Origin: Streptomyces sp. DH5
GTDB lineage: Bacteria > Actinomycetota > Actinomycetes > Streptomycetales > Streptomycetaceae
Length of the DNA: 64,000 nt
Direction: 5' to 3'
NCBI RefSeq assembly: GCF_020873915.1
Contig: NZ_JAHWGP010000002.1
Location: forward strand, 372,001-436,000
Below the pieces are notes generated by a model. That model saw only the letters and a list, made by a program, of their open reading frames with translations. It was not told the origin of the DNA and ran no database searches. Positions 52,572-61,219 of the stretch are shown here, piece after piece. The number at the start of each line of letters is the position of its first letter. Position 1 is the stretch's first letter. The position numbers and the translations under genes are program-made.

Positions 52572-54158
52572 TTACCAGCTGGTCTTCCGGGACAGCTGCC
52601 ACAGCATCATGATCGTGGCGGGGTCCATCGACCGCTCCGCGCCCGAGACGTCCCGGCTCGCCGCCACGTACTGCCGGCCCTGCCACAGGGGCAGCAGCCG
52701 CACGTCGTCGACGAGGATCTGCTGGGCCTTCTCGAACTGCTTCACCACGTTGCCCCGGTCGCTCTCGCGGCGGGAGCTGGGCAGCAGCTTGTCGGTGATC
52801 TCGGTCGCCTCGTAGGGCGTACCGAGCGCGTTCTGCTTGCCGACGAAGGGGGCGATGAAGTTGTCGGCGTCCGGGAAGTCGGGGGACCAGCCACGCCCGA
52901 ACACGGGGTACTCGCCGTTCTGGTAGCCCTCGACGTACGTCTTCCAGGGCCGGCTCTTGAGCGTGACGTCGAACAGCTTCGACGCCTCCAGCTGCTTCTC
53001 GATCTCCTTGAACTCCAGTGCGGTCTCGGAGCCGTAGCGGTCGGTGGTGTACCAGAGGGTGAGCGGGACGGGTTCGGTGATGCCCGCGTCGGTCAGGATG
53101 TCCCGGGCCTTGTCGGCGCTGGGCTCGCCGTAGTTGTCGAAGAAGCCGGTGGTGTGCCCGGTCAGGCCCTTGGGGACCATGGAGTACAGCGGGTCGACGG
53201 TGTCCCGGTAGACCTTGTGCGCGATCGCCGCGCGGTCGAGGACCTGCGCGACGGCCTGGCGCACCTCCTTCTTGCCGGCCCACCGGTCCTTCGGGTTGAA
53301 CACCAGGTAGTTGATGTCGGTCCCGGTGCCCTCGATGAGCTGGATCTCCTGCTCCTTGGAGGCCCTGCCCTGGAAGTCGATGACGTCGCCCGCGGCCAGA
53401 CCCCGGTAGGTCAGGTCGATCTCCCTGTCCCGCAGCGCCTTGACCATGCTGCCGGATTCCTGGAAGTAGCGGACGGTCACCGCGCTGTTCTTCCGGTCGG
53501 CGAAGCCCTTGTAGCGGTCGTTGCGGACGAGTTCGGCCCGCTTCCCCTCCTCGTACGCCTGGAGCGTGTACGGCCCGGAGCCGACGGCGTCGGCGCCCTC
53601 ACGCAGCGCGTCCGACGGGTAGGACTCCGGGTCGACGATCGACATCGCGGGGGTGGCGAGCACGAACGGGAAGGTGGCGTCCGGCTTGTTGAGGTAGAAG
53701 ACGACCTCGCGCTCGCTGGGTGCCTGCACCCTCTCCAGGCTGCCCAGCAGACCGGCCGGGCCACCGTTGACGTTGATCTCGCGGATCCGGTCGATCGAGT
53801 GCTTGACCGCCTTGGCGTCCAGGGTGCCGCCGTCGGAGAACTTCAGGTCCTCGCGCAGTTCGCAGCGGAAGACCCGGTTGGAGCTGTCGGAGAACTCGCA
53901 GCTCTCCGCGGCGTCCGGCTGGGGGGTGGTCGCACCGATGGGGTAACTCAACAGCGTCTGGTAGATGTTGCGGAACAGTTCCCAGGAACTGTCCCAGGAG
54001 GCGGCAGGATCCAGCGTGCTGGGCGAGCTGGTGGTTCCCACGACTATTGGTCCCTCGTCGTCCGGATCGCCGGACGACAGGATTCCGCATCCGGTTATCA
54101 AAGACGATATGGACGCGATGGCCGCCACCCGCCGCAGGCATCGGTTCCGGTTGAACAC
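52572..54158 (-). CDS. ABC transporter substrate-binding lipoprotein, family 5 (peptide type)
   Basis: Extracytoplasmic solute-binding lipoprotein of 528 residues (SBP_bac_5, OppA/DppA type). The signal peptide (about 1-25) ends LITGC, so it is lipidated. The mature protein begins with an acidic linker and IVVGTTSSPSTLDPAASWDS, and has typical family-5 blocks such as FSDGGTLDAKAVKHSIDRI and GRGWSPDFPDADNF. GAGGAG seven bases before GTG 54158 fixes the start. No permease or ATPase genes are adjacent, so it is an orphan that probably serves a peptide or oligosaccharide importer elsewhere. Confidence 0.9.
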   Translation of the reverse strand: MFNRNRCLRRVAAIASISSLITGCGILSSGDPDDEGPIVVGTTSSPSTLDPAASWDSSWELFRNIYQTLLSYPIGATTPQPDAAESCEFSDSSNRVFRCELREDLKFSDGGTLDAKAVKHSIDRIREINVNGGPAGLLGSLERVQAPSEREVVFYLNKPDATFPFVLATPAMSIVDPESYPSDALREGADAVGSGPYTLQAYEEGKRAELVRNDRYKGFADRKNSAVTVRYFQESGSMVKALRDREIDLTYRGLAAGDVIDFQGRASKEQEIQLIEGTGTDINYLVFNPKDRWAGKKEVRQAVAQVLDRAAIAHKVYRDTVDPLYSMVPKGLTGHTTGFFDNYGEPSADKARDILTDAGITEPVPLTLWYTTDRYGSETALEFKEIEKQLEASKLFDVTLKSRPWKTYVEGYQNGEYPVFGRGWSPDFPDADNFIAPFVGKQNALGTPYEATEITDKLLPSSRRESDRGNVVKQFEKAQQILVDDVRLLPLWQGRQYVAASRDVSGAERSMDPATIMMLWQLSRKTSW

Positions 54159-54295
54159 GCGCACGCTCCTCGATCTGCCATGCCAAGGGTCGGCAGACCA
54201 TACCGCAGTGACACGCCCGCTGACCCCCCTCTCCGCACCCCTTGAGATCAACTTGCGATGACTACGTTGTCACGCGCCGTCGCCTGCCGGATACG

Positions 54296-54336
54296 CCGAC
54301 ACGGGCGCCGTTCTCGTCAACGGGCGCCCGTGTCGG
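54296..54336 (-). terminator. 14-bp hairpin terminator after fabG-like operon
   Basis: CCGACACGGGCGCC and GGCGCCCGTGTCGG form a perfect stem with a 13-base loop, 36 bases after the SDR stop. It separates the fabG-like pair from the binding-protein gene. Confidence 0.8.
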
Positions 54337-54371
54337 GACCGGCTCGTACGCGTGTGCGCGGGCGTTCCGGG

Positions 54372-55130
54372 TCAGGCCACGCCGGCGTTCAGGAAGATGC
54401 CGCCGTCGACGACCAGGGTCTGACCGGTGACCCAGTCCGACTGCTCCGAGGTGAGGAAGGCGGCGGCGCCGCCGATGTCGGACGGCACGCCGAGCCGGCC
54501 CAGCGGGTAGCCGGCGGCGGCCTCCGCCTCCCGGCCCTCGTAGAGCGCCTGCGCGAACTTGGTCTTCACCACCGCCGGGGCGATGGCGTTGACCCGCACC
54601 CTCGGCGCGAACTCGTGCGCCAGCTGCTGGGTCAGGTTGATCAGCGCGGCCTTGCTGACGCCGTAGGCGGCGATGAACGGCGAGGGCGCGAGGCCCGCGA
54701 CGGAGGCGATGTTGACGATCGCGCCGCCGTTGTCCTTCTGCCAGGCGTGCCAGGTCTTCTGCGCGAAGCCCAGCGCCGAGATCACGTTCGTCTCGAACAC
54801 CTTGCGGGCCACGTTCAGGTCGAGGTCGGCGATCGGCCCGAACACCGGGTTGGTGCCGGCGTTGTTGACGAGGTAGTCGACGCGGCCGAAGGCCTCCATG
54901 GCGCGCTCGACGGCGGTGGCCTGGTGGGCCTCGTCGTGCGCCTTGCCGGCCACGTACACGGCCCGGTCGGGGCCGAGCTTCTCGACGGCCTCCTTGAGGG
55001 CGTTCTCGCCCCGGCCGGTGATGCAGACCCGGTCGCCGCGCGCGACGAGGGCCTCGGCGACGCCGTAGCCGATACCGCGGCTGGCACCGGTGATCAGGGC
55101 GACCTTGCCCGAGAGTTCCACAGCAGTCAT
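54372..55130 (-). CDS. SDR family oxidoreductase (FabG-like), second of pair
   Basis: NAD(P)-dependent reductase of 252 residues. TGASRGIG (about 14-21) is the cofactor motif, NNAG is present, and the catalytic Ser (NIASVAG) and Tyr/Lys (YGVSK) are complete. VTGQTLVVDGGIFLNAG is the usual C-terminus. Its start is 14 bases after the stop of the upstream SDR gene, so both form an operon. It is a likely 3-oxoacyl-ACP/CoA reductase or related dehydrogenase. Confidence 0.9.
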   Translation of the reverse strand: MTAVELSGKVALITGASRGIGYGVAEALVARGDRVCITGRGENALKEAVEKLGPDRAVYVAGKAHDEAHQATAVERAMEAFGRVDYLVNNAGTNPVFGPIADLDLNVARKVFETNVISALGFAQKTWHAWQKDNGGAIVNIASVAGLAPSPFIAAYGVSKAALINLTQQLAHEFAPRVRVNAIAPAVVKTKFAQALYEGREAEAAAGYPLGRLGVPSDIGGAAAFLTSEQSDWVTGQTLVVDGGIFLNAGVA

Positions 55131-55144
55131 GTTCCCGAGTCTTC

Positions 55145-55906
55145 CTAGTCGAGCGGTCCGCCGGCGACGTACAGCACCTGGCCGGAGACGAAGCCGGCGG
55201 CCTCGCCGGTGAAGAAGGCGATGGCGTTGGCGATGTCCTCGGGGTAACCGACGCGGGCGACCGGGATCTGGGTGGCGGCGGCCGCCTTGAAGTCCTCGAA
55301 GCCCATGCCGACGCGGTCGGCGGTGGCCTTGGTCATCTCGGTGGCGATGAAGCCGGGGGCGACGGCGTTGGCGGTGATGCCGAACTTGCCGAGCTCCTTG
55401 GCGAGCGTCTTGGTGAAGCCCTGCAGGCCGGCCTTGGCGGCCGAGTAGTTGACCTGACCGCGGTTGCCGAGCGCGGAGGAGGAGGACAGGTTGACGATGC
55501 GTCCGAACCCGGCGTCGACCATGTGCTTCTGGCAGGCCTTCGACATCAGGAAGGCGCCGCGCAGGTGCACGTTCATGACGGTGTCCCAGTCGGAGACGCT
55601 CATCTTGAACAGCAGGTTGTCGCGGAGCACGCCCGCGTTGTTGACCAGGACGGTCGGCGCGCCGAGCTCCTCGGCGATGCGTGCGACGGCGGCCTCGACC
55701 TGCGCCTCGTCGGAGACGTCGCATCCGACCGCGAGGGCCGTGCCACCGGCGGCGGTGATCTTCTCGACGGTGTCCTTGCAGGCCGCCTCGTCCAGGTCGA
55801 TCACGGCGACCGCGTGGCCCTCGGCGGCCAGTCGTACGGCGGTGGCGGCGCCGATGCCGCGCGCGGCGCCGGTGACGACCGCGACCCGCTGCTCTGTGGT
55901 GGACAT
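55145..55906 (-). CDS. 3-oxoacyl-ACP reductase (FabG-like), first of pair
   Basis: SDR of 253 residues, close to FabG in form: TGAARGIG (about 12-19), NNAGVLRDNLLFKMSVSDW, catalytic NLSSSSALGNRGQVNYSAAKAG (landmarks SSSS and YSAAK) and the VAPGFIATEMTKA loop. GAGGAGAAG precedes ATG 55906. It is first in a two-gene operon, and a palindrome of the acyl-CoA-responsive TetR type lies upstream. It probably reduces 3-ketoacyl chains in fatty acid metabolism. Confidence 0.92.
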   Translation of the reverse strand: MSTTEQRVAVVTGAARGIGAATAVRLAAEGHAVAVIDLDEAACKDTVEKITAAGGTALAVGCDVSDEAQVEAAVARIAEELGAPTVLVNNAGVLRDNLLFKMSVSDWDTVMNVHLRGAFLMSKACQKHMVDAGFGRIVNLSSSSALGNRGQVNYSAAKAGLQGFTKTLAKELGKFGITANAVAPGFIATEMTKATADRVGMGFEDFKAAAATQIPVARVGYPEDIANAIAFFTGEAAGFVSGQVLYVAGGPLD

Positions 55907-55955
55907 TGCTGCTTCTCCTCGCCCTTGGGATGCGGCTCCGCGGCCTGACTCGTTC

Positions 55956-55973
55956 AATGAGCGACCGCTTAGT
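55956..55973. promoter_or_regulatory. TetR-type palindrome upstream of fabG-like operon
   Basis: TGAGCG-AC-CGCTTA (55958-55971) is an imperfect palindrome 52 bp before the first start codon. Sites of this AAGCG-nn-CGCTT/CGCTCA form are common in front of actinobacterial fatty acid and acyl-CoA genes regulated by TetR proteins. No TetR gene is adjacent. The rest of the 278-bp gap to 56184 shows nothing. Confidence 0.5.
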
Positions 55974-56184
55974 ACCTTCAGCAGACGTGACGCTAGAAGC
56001 CCTGGCACCCGGTGTCAACGGCGCACCGCTCCTGTGTGATCCATTCCCCGCGCGTGCGGGCGCTCCGCCCGGTCCCCGGCCTCGTGCCGCCGAGCACCCG
56101 ATCGGCGCAGCGCTGCGCGCCTTCGCGCCGGAGGACCCCTAGCGTCGGAGGGCGAGCCACCCACAACCGGAGAGGAGGCGCTCC

Positions 56185-56730
56185 ATGCGTCGTCGCACCG
56201 GAGTCATAGGCACACTGATCGCGCTCGCCGCGATCGTGCCGTTGGCCGACCCCGCACACGCCCAGGATCTGGACTGCGGCGATTTCACCTACCAGGAGGA
56301 CGCGCAGACCTTCTTCGACCTGGACCGGAGCGATCCGCACCGGCTCGACGAGGACCCGGGCCCGGACGACGGGCTCGCCTGTGAGGCGCTCCCCCGGCGC
56401 GGCCTCACCTCGTCCACGTTCCGGCCCGCGCCGGCCAGCCCCGCGCCCACCCGGTCGGCGGCGCCGTCACCGGCCCCGACGACCGCTCCGCCCACGCGGA
56501 CTGCGGCTCCCCCGCCGGCCAGGACCTCCAGCCCTGCGCCGGTGACTCCCACCGTGACGTCCACCGCGCCGGCGGCCCCCTCCACCGTGGCCCCGACGCG
56601 GGGTGTGGAGGGCGGGCTGGGCGGCTCCTCGGACTCCGGCCCGAGCGGCTGGGACCTGGGCGTGGGAGCGACGTTCGTGACGGGCGCCGTCCTCGCGGCG
56701 GGACACCTGGTGAGGCGCCGCCGCGCCTGA
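56185..56730 (+). CDS. Excalibur-domain secreted protein with C-terminal anchor
   Basis: Protein of 181 residues. A signal peptide (about 1-26, ending AHA) precedes an Excalibur calcium-binding domain: LDCGDFTYQEDAQTFFDLD (in part) and DPHRLDEDPGPDDGLACEAL, with the DxDxDGxxCE-like loop. A 70-residue Pro/Ala/Thr linker and a C-terminal membrane helix (about 155-173) followed by RRRRA complete it, suggesting surface retention. GGAGAGGAGG precedes the ATG. The role is unknown. It is convergent with a DUF3037 gene. Confidence 0.85.
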   Translation: MRRRTGVIGTLIALAAIVPLADPAHAQDLDCGDFTYQEDAQTFFDLDRSDPHRLDEDPGPDDGLACEALPRRGLTSSTFRPAPASPAPTRSAAPSPAPTTAPPTRTAAPPPARTSSPAPVTPTVTSTAPAAPSTVAPTRGVEGGLGGSSDSGPSGWDLGVGATFVTGAVLAAGHLVRRRRA

Positions 56731-56777
56731 ACCGGGCCCGGACGGCCACTGATCCGGGGCCGTCCGGGTCCGGTTCA
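56728..56777. terminator. Bidirectional hairpin containing both stop codons
   Basis: TGAACCGGGCCCGGACGGCC and GGCCGTCCGGGTCCGGTTCA pair along 20 bp with one G-T wobble, loop 10 bases. The stem includes the stop codons of the Excalibur and DUF3037 genes. Confidence 0.85.
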
Positions 56778-57158
56778 GCGGACGAGCAGGTCGAGCAGCC
56801 GCTCCGCCTCCGCCGCGGGATCGGTGGTGAGCCCGGTGTGCACGGGCCCGGGCTGGACGATGGTGGACCGTGGCGCGATCAGCCAGCGGAATCGCCGTCC
56901 CGCGTCGTCCCGCGCCGCCTGCCCCGCCGCTTTCCCGCCCGCGCAGACCCCTTCGACCGCGCGCAGCGCCGCCCGCACGCCGGGCAGGTCGGCAGCGGGG
57001 TCGAGGGCCAGCAGCCGCGCCTCGTCGAGGTGGGTACGGGCCGTGACGAAGGACCGGTGGCGGCAGTACACGAGCACCCCGGCGTTGACGCATTCGCCGC
57101 GTTCGATGCGCGGTACGACCCTCAGCAGGGCGTACTCGTAGACGTGCCGGTCGCTCAC
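56775..57158 (-). CDS. DUF3037 family protein, partner of HipA-like kinase
   Basis: Protein of 127 residues: YEYALLRVVPRIERGECVNA, GVLVYCRHRSFVTARTHLDE and a C-terminal half ending in PAAEAERLLDLLVR. The family is widespread and of unknown function. The GTG start overlaps the stop of the HipA-like gene (GTGA), so the two are translationally coupled. It may be the antitoxin-like or regulatory partner of the kinase (inference). Confidence 0.82.
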   Translation of the reverse strand: MSDRHVYEYALLRVVPRIERGECVNAGVLVYCRHRSFVTARTHLDEARLLALDPAADLPGVRAALRAVEGVCAGGKAAGQAARDDAGRRFRWLIAPRSTIVQPGPVHTGLTTDPAAEAERLLDLLVR

Positions 57159-57919
57159 TGGTCCCCCTCGAGGCCGTGGATGTCGCGGTGGACGGCGGTC
57201 GCGCGGGCGAGCAGCGGCCGCGCGTAGGCCAGCCGGAGTTCGTCGGGCGTGTCGAAGCCCGGTTCCCCGGCCAGCCAGGCGTCGGGGACCTCCGCGGTGA
57301 CCTCGGCCAGCAGTTCCCCGGTCACCCGCGGCGCGAGTTCGGCCGCGGCGGCCGCGACATCCGGCGCGAAGGTGCGCAGCGCGTGGTCGGAGGCGTCGTA
57401 GGGGCGGGCGGCCGAGGCGGCGGCGCCGGGCCAGTTGTGGTGCCAGATCATCGTCGCGCCGTGGTCGATGAGCCACAGTCCGTCCCGCAGGCGCAGCATG
57501 TTGGGGTTGCGCCAGGAACGGTCGACGTTGTTCACCAGCGCGTCGAACCAGACGATCCGTCCGGCCTCCTCGGGGCTCACCTCGCAGGCGAGCGGGTCGA
57601 AGCCGAGGGCGCCGGAGAGGAAGCCCATGCCGAGGTTGGTGCCGCCGCTGGACTTCAGCAGGTGCTGCACCTCCTGCTCTGGTTCGCCCAGCCCCAGTAC
57701 GGGGTCGAGTTCGACGGTGACCAGCCGCGGCACCCGCAGGCCCAGCCGGCGGGCGAGCTCCCCGCACACCACCTCGGCGACCAGCGTCTTGCGGCCCTGT
57801 CCGGCACCGGTGAACTTCAGGACGTAGGTCCCGAGATCGTCGGCCTCGACCAGTCCCGGCAGCGAGCCGCCCTCGCGCAGCGGCCCGATGAAACGGGTCG
57901 CGATGACTTCCTTGAGCAT
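57155..57919 (-). CDS. Small HipA-like kinase
   Basis: Protein kinase-like protein of 254 residues in the HipA/CtkA fold. The ATP-binding VLKFTGAGQGRKTLVAEVVC (about 33-52) and the catalytic LVNNVDRSWRNPNM (about 128-141, the DxxNxDR-type loop) and LIDHGATM (about 149-156, DFG-like) are visible. It lacks the N-subdomain 1 and the HipB-type regulator gene of classical HipAB. A DUF3037 gene is coupled behind it. It could phosphorylate a tRNA synthetase as HipA does, or another target. Confidence 0.82.
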   Translation of the reverse strand: MLKEVIATRFIGPLREGGSLPGLVEADDLGTYVLKFTGAGQGRKTLVAEVVCGELARRLGLRVPRLVTVELDPVLGLGEPEQEVQHLLKSSGGTNLGMGFLSGALGFDPLACEVSPEEAGRIVWFDALVNNVDRSWRNPNMLRLRDGLWLIDHGATMIWHHNWPGAAASAARPYDASDHALRTFAPDVAAAAAELAPRVTGELLAEVTAEVPDAWLAGEPGFDTPDELRLAYARPLLARATAVHRDIHGLEGDQ

Positions 57920-58120
57920 CGCCCCAGGCTACTGGCGCGTCACCGCACGTCGGAGGGGGCGGGGCGGGAAGGGCGGCCGCCCGACAGGGAAACGACAGCT
58001 GTGGTTTACGCCCGTCCGACCGGGCACACGCCAAGCTCTCTTCACGGTCTGAACGGCGTGGCCCCGCTGACCGTACCTCTCCCCGGATCACCTGCCCTCC
58101 CCGGAAGGGAAACTCTCGGC

Positions 58121-58600
58121 ATGACAGCATCGCTCCACTCCGCATCAGGACCCGCCCGCCGCACCGTCGTCGCGGCGGCCGGGGCGGCGGGCCTCGCCGT
58201 CGCGCTGACCGCGTGCGGCGGTTCCGACGACGACGCGTCCGGCGCCTCGGTGGACTCCGGGTCCTCGGGTGGCGCACCGGACGACGGCGGTGGCGACGCC
58301 GCCGCCGCCGGTGGCGCGCCGCTCGCCTCGACCGCCGACATCCCCGAGGGCGGCGGTAAGGTCTTCGCCGATCGCAAGGTCGTCGTCACCCAGCCGTCGG
58401 CGGGCGAGTTCAAGGCGTTCTCGGCGACCTGCACCCACCAGGGGTGCGCGGTGAAGAGCGTCGCCGACGGGGTGATCAACTGCCCCTGTCACAACAGCGA
58501 CTTCTCCATCACCGACGGAAGCGTGCGGGGCGGCCCGGCCACGAAGCCCCTGCCCGCGGTGGAGATCACCGTCAGCGGGGACTCGATCACCCTCGCCTGA
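58121..58600 (+). CDS. Tat-exported Rieske (2Fe-2S) lipoprotein-like protein
   Basis: Exported iron-sulfur protein of 159 residues. ARRTVVAAAGAAGLAVALTAC is a twin-arginine signal with a lipobox-like LTAC (about 14-30, quoted in part). A Gly/Ser/Asp-rich linker follows. The Rieske domain has cluster ligands in CTHQGC (about 104-109) and CPCHNSDF (about 125-132). It probably transfers electrons at the outer face of the membrane, but no partner cytochrome is adjacent. The next gene is a flavoprotein. Confidence 0.9.
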   Translation: MTASLHSASGPARRTVVAAAGAAGLAVALTACGGSDDDASGASVDSGSSGGAPDDGGGDAAAAGGAPLASTADIPEGGGKVFADRKVVVTQPSAGEFKAFSATCTHQGCAVKSVADGVINCPCHNSDFSITDGSVRGGPATKPLPAVEITVSGDSITLA

Positions 58601-58641
58601 ACCGGCGGTGCCGGGTACGACGTAGGAGAAGAAGGGACCGT

Positions 58642-59112
58642 ATGACCGCCACGCAGCGTCGGGGCCGCAAGATCATGATGACGCCGGGGGAGCTGGACGA
58701 GTTCCTCTCCGTCCAGCGCACCTGCCGGGTCGCCACGGTGTCGGCCGACGGGGCTCCGCACGTCAGCACGCTCTGGTTCGCCTGGGACGGCACCTCGCTG
58801 TGGCTCTACTCGGTGGTGCGCAGCAGGCGCTGGGCGGATCTGCGGCGGGATCCGCGGGTGGCGATCGTGGTCGACACGGGCGAGGAGTACGACGAGCTGC
58901 GCGGCGCGGAGCTCTCGGGACGGGTGGAGTTCGTGGGCGAGATCCCGCGGACCGGTGAGCTGCGGGCGGAACTCGACGGTCCGGAGACGTTGTTCGCCCG
59001 TAAGAACTTCGGTCTGGACGAGATGCCGCACGACGGGCGGCACGCCTGGCTGCGCCTGACCCCGGAGAAGATCGTCTCCTGGGACTTCAGGAAGCTGTCG
59101 ACGCTGTCGTAG
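58642..59112 (+). CDS. Pyridoxamine 5'-phosphate oxidase-fold flavoprotein
   Basis: Split-barrel FMN/F420-type protein of 156 residues. Landmarks: MTPGELDEFLSVQRTCRVATV (in part), HVSTLWFAWDGTSLWLYS, RRWADLRRDPRVAIVVDTG and HAWLRLTPEKIVSWDF. Relatives reduce or oxidise small substrates with FMN, F420 or heme. AGGAGAAGAAGG precedes ATG 58642. It follows the Rieske gene by 41 bases and may share its transcript. Its 3' end overlaps the convergent LysR gene by 26 bases. Confidence 0.88.
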   Translation: MTATQRRGRKIMMTPGELDEFLSVQRTCRVATVSADGAPHVSTLWFAWDGTSLWLYSVVRSRRWADLRRDPRVAIVVDTGEEYDELRGAELSGRVEFVGEIPRTGELRAELDGPETLFARKNFGLDEMPHDGRHAWLRLTPEKIVSWDFRKLSTLS

Positions 59113-60037
59113 GGCTCGCGCCGCTCGCCGCGTCTCCCCCGACGCGCTGCCCCGCCGCCCGCAGGGCCCGCACCGCCGCCCGGATGGACGGGCGGCGGTC
59201 GGCGTCCGCGCGCCAGACCACGAAGACGTGCCGGCGCACGCGCTGCCGGAGCGGGACCGTCACCACGCCGCCGGGCAGCGGGTCGCGGCCCAGCAGGGGT
59301 GCGACGCAGACGCCGAGCCCCGCCGCGACCAGGGCGAGCTGGGTGTGGCTCTCGGCGGCGAGGTGGCCGACGACCGGCTCGACGCCCTTGGAGCGCAGGG
59401 TGAACATCAGCCACTCGTGGCAGAACTCGCCCTCGCCCCAGGTGATCCACTCGTCGTCGGCCAGTTCGGCGAGGTCCACCTCCTCGCGTCCGGCCAGCCG
59501 GTGCCCGGCCGGGAGCGCCACGTCGGCAGGGTCGTCGAGCAGCAGCGCCTTGACCAGGCCGTCGGGCAGCGGCATCGGCTTGTTGTACCAGTCGAGCACG
59601 ACGGCGAGGTCGAGGTCGCCCCGGACGACTCCCCGGATGCCCCGCTCGGGTTCCAGTTCACGGGAGCGCACGCGCAGCGCCGGGTGCCGTGCGCGCAGAT
59701 CCGCGAGCGCGGCCGGGAGCAGCCCGCGCGCGGCGGTCGGGAACGCCGATACCCGCAGCTCGCCGGCGACCTGACCGCGCTGCGCCTCCAGGTCGGACTG
59801 GGCGAGTTCGACCTGGGACAGGATGCGGGCGGCGTGTTCGGCGAGCAGCCGGCCCGCGTCGGTGAGCCGGACACCGCGCCCGTTCTTCGCCAGCAGTCGC
59901 TGGCCGGCCTCGCGCTCGAGTTTCGCCATCTGCTGCGAGACGGCGGAGGTGGTGATGTGCAGCCCTTCGGCCGCACCGCTGACCGAGCCGTGCCGTGCGA
60001 GGGCGTCGAGGGTGCGCAGGCGCTCCAGGTTCAACAT
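59087..60037 (-). CDS. LysR family transcriptional regulator
   Basis: Regulator of 316 residues. The HTH (about 3-60) is LERLRTLDALARHGSVSGAA, then EGLHITTSAVSQQMAKLERE, followed by the LysR substrate domain (about 90-290). The start is ATG 60037. It diverges from an EamA exporter gene with a 75-bp spacer that contains an inverted repeat, so it likely activates that exporter in response to a metabolite. Confidence 0.92.
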   Translation of the reverse strand: MLNLERLRTLDALARHGSVSGAAEGLHITTSAVSQQMAKLEREAGQRLLAKNGRGVRLTDAGRLLAEHAARILSQVELAQSDLEAQRGQVAGELRVSAFPTAARGLLPAALADLRARHPALRVRSRELEPERGIRGVVRGDLDLAVVLDWYNKPMPLPDGLVKALLLDDPADVALPAGHRLAGREEVDLAELADDEWITWGEGEFCHEWLMFTLRSKGVEPVVGHLAAESHTQLALVAAGLGVCVAPLLGRDPLPGGVVTVPLRQRVRRHVFVVWRADADRRPSIRAAVRALRAAGQRVGGDAASGASPTTASTAS

Positions 60038-60046
60038 GTAAGCGAT

Positions 60047-60089
60047 GCTACGAAATACCCCGTGCGAAATCTCGATTGTGCTACGAGAT
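60047..60089. promoter_or_regulatory. Repeat elements in LysR/EamA spacer
   Basis: GCTACGAAAT (60047) and GCTACGAGAT (60080) are direct repeats, and ATCTCG (60069-60074) with CGAGAT (60084-60089) form an inverted repeat, as expected for a LysR-controlled divergent promoter. Confidence 0.5.
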
Positions 60090-60112
60090 GGGCGTCCCGC
60101 ATCGTTGCGTCC

Positions 60113-61060
60113 ATGAGCAGCGTCACCGCGACCACCACCACGCCGGTCCCGTCCGGCACCACCCCCGGAGCCGGCCGTCCCCGCCTGGACTGGCGCCTGC
60201 GCTTCGGTGCGCTCTCCTTGATCTGGGGCTTCAGCTTCCTTCTCATCAAGGTCGGCACGCAGGGTTACGCCCCGTTCCAGGTCACCCTCGGCCGGCTGGC
60301 CTTCGGGACGGCCGTCCTCGCGGTCGCCATGGCGGTGCGCCGGGAGCGGCTGCCGCGCGGTGCGCGCACCTGGGGCCATCTCGCGGTCGCCGGGTTCCTG
60401 CTGAACGCCCTGCCGTTCTCGCTGTTCGCGTTCGCCGAGCTGACCATCCCGTCCACGCTGGCCGGCATCTGCAACGCCACCTCACCGCTGTGGGGCATGG
60501 CGCTGTCCCTGGTGGCGCTGTCCGAGGACCGGCCGACCCGGGTGCGGGTGGCGGGACTGGGGCTGGGCTTCCTGGGAGTGCTGACCGTGCTGGGCGCCTG
60601 GCAGGGCTTCCAGGGCCTGGACGCCCGCGGCACCGTGCTGGCCCTGCTCGCCTCGCTGAGCTACCCCGTGGGCTGGATCTACGTCCGTCGCACCCTGGCG
60701 GGCAGCAGCCACTCGAACCTCTCCCTGACCGGCGGCCAGTTGCTGCTCGCGACGGCACAACTGGCCGTGGTCACCCCGCTGTTCACCAGTGTCCCGAGCA
60801 GCTTCGCCGTGGGCCCGCTGCTGGCGATCGCCGCGCTGGGCACGCTGGGCACCGGCCTCGCCGTCCTCATCCAGTACGGTCTGGTCGCCGAGGTCGGTCC
60901 GACGACCGGCCAGATGGTGACCTACTTCGTCCCGGTGATCGCCGCGGCGGCCGGCGTCGTCCTCCTCGGCGAGACGCTGACCTGGTCGACACCGGTGGGC
61001 GCGGCGATCGTGCTGGCGGGAGCGGCACTGACCCAGGTCCGCCCGAAGCGCCGGGCGTAG
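60113..61060 (+). CDS. EamA family transporter (DMT superfamily)
   Basis: Ten-helix exporter-like protein of 315 residues with two EamA repeats (about 30-160 and 175-310). LIWGFSFLLIKVG, NALPFSLFAFAELTIPSTLAG and GLVAEVGPTTGQMVTYFVPVIA are characteristic. It probably exports amino acids or other metabolites. It is divergent from a LysR regulator. The start ATG 60113 lacks an obvious ribosome site. Confidence 0.92.
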   Translation: MSSVTATTTTPVPSGTTPGAGRPRLDWRLRFGALSLIWGFSFLLIKVGTQGYAPFQVTLGRLAFGTAVLAVAMAVRRERLPRGARTWGHLAVAGFLLNALPFSLFAFAELTIPSTLAGICNATSPLWGMALSLVALSEDRPTRVRVAGLGLGFLGVLTVLGAWQGFQGLDARGTVLALLASLSYPVGWIYVRRTLAGSSHSNLSLTGGQLLLATAQLAVVTPLFTSVPSSFAVGPLLAIAALGTLGTGLAVLIQYGLVAEVGPTTGQMVTYFVPVIAAAAGVVLLGETLTWSTPVGAAIVLAGAALTQVRPKRRA

Positions 61061-61219
61061 TCGCTCCGGGCGCCGGCCGTCAGCCGCCTTCGCGACGCGT
61101 GCGGGCGGGCCGGCCGGAAAGCGACTGTGGCCTGCCCGGTGCCCGGGCGGGCCGGACGGCGGCGCGATGGGAGGGACCTGCCCGTCGCCCTTGCCCACGA
61201 CTCCGCCACGTCACCCGAC

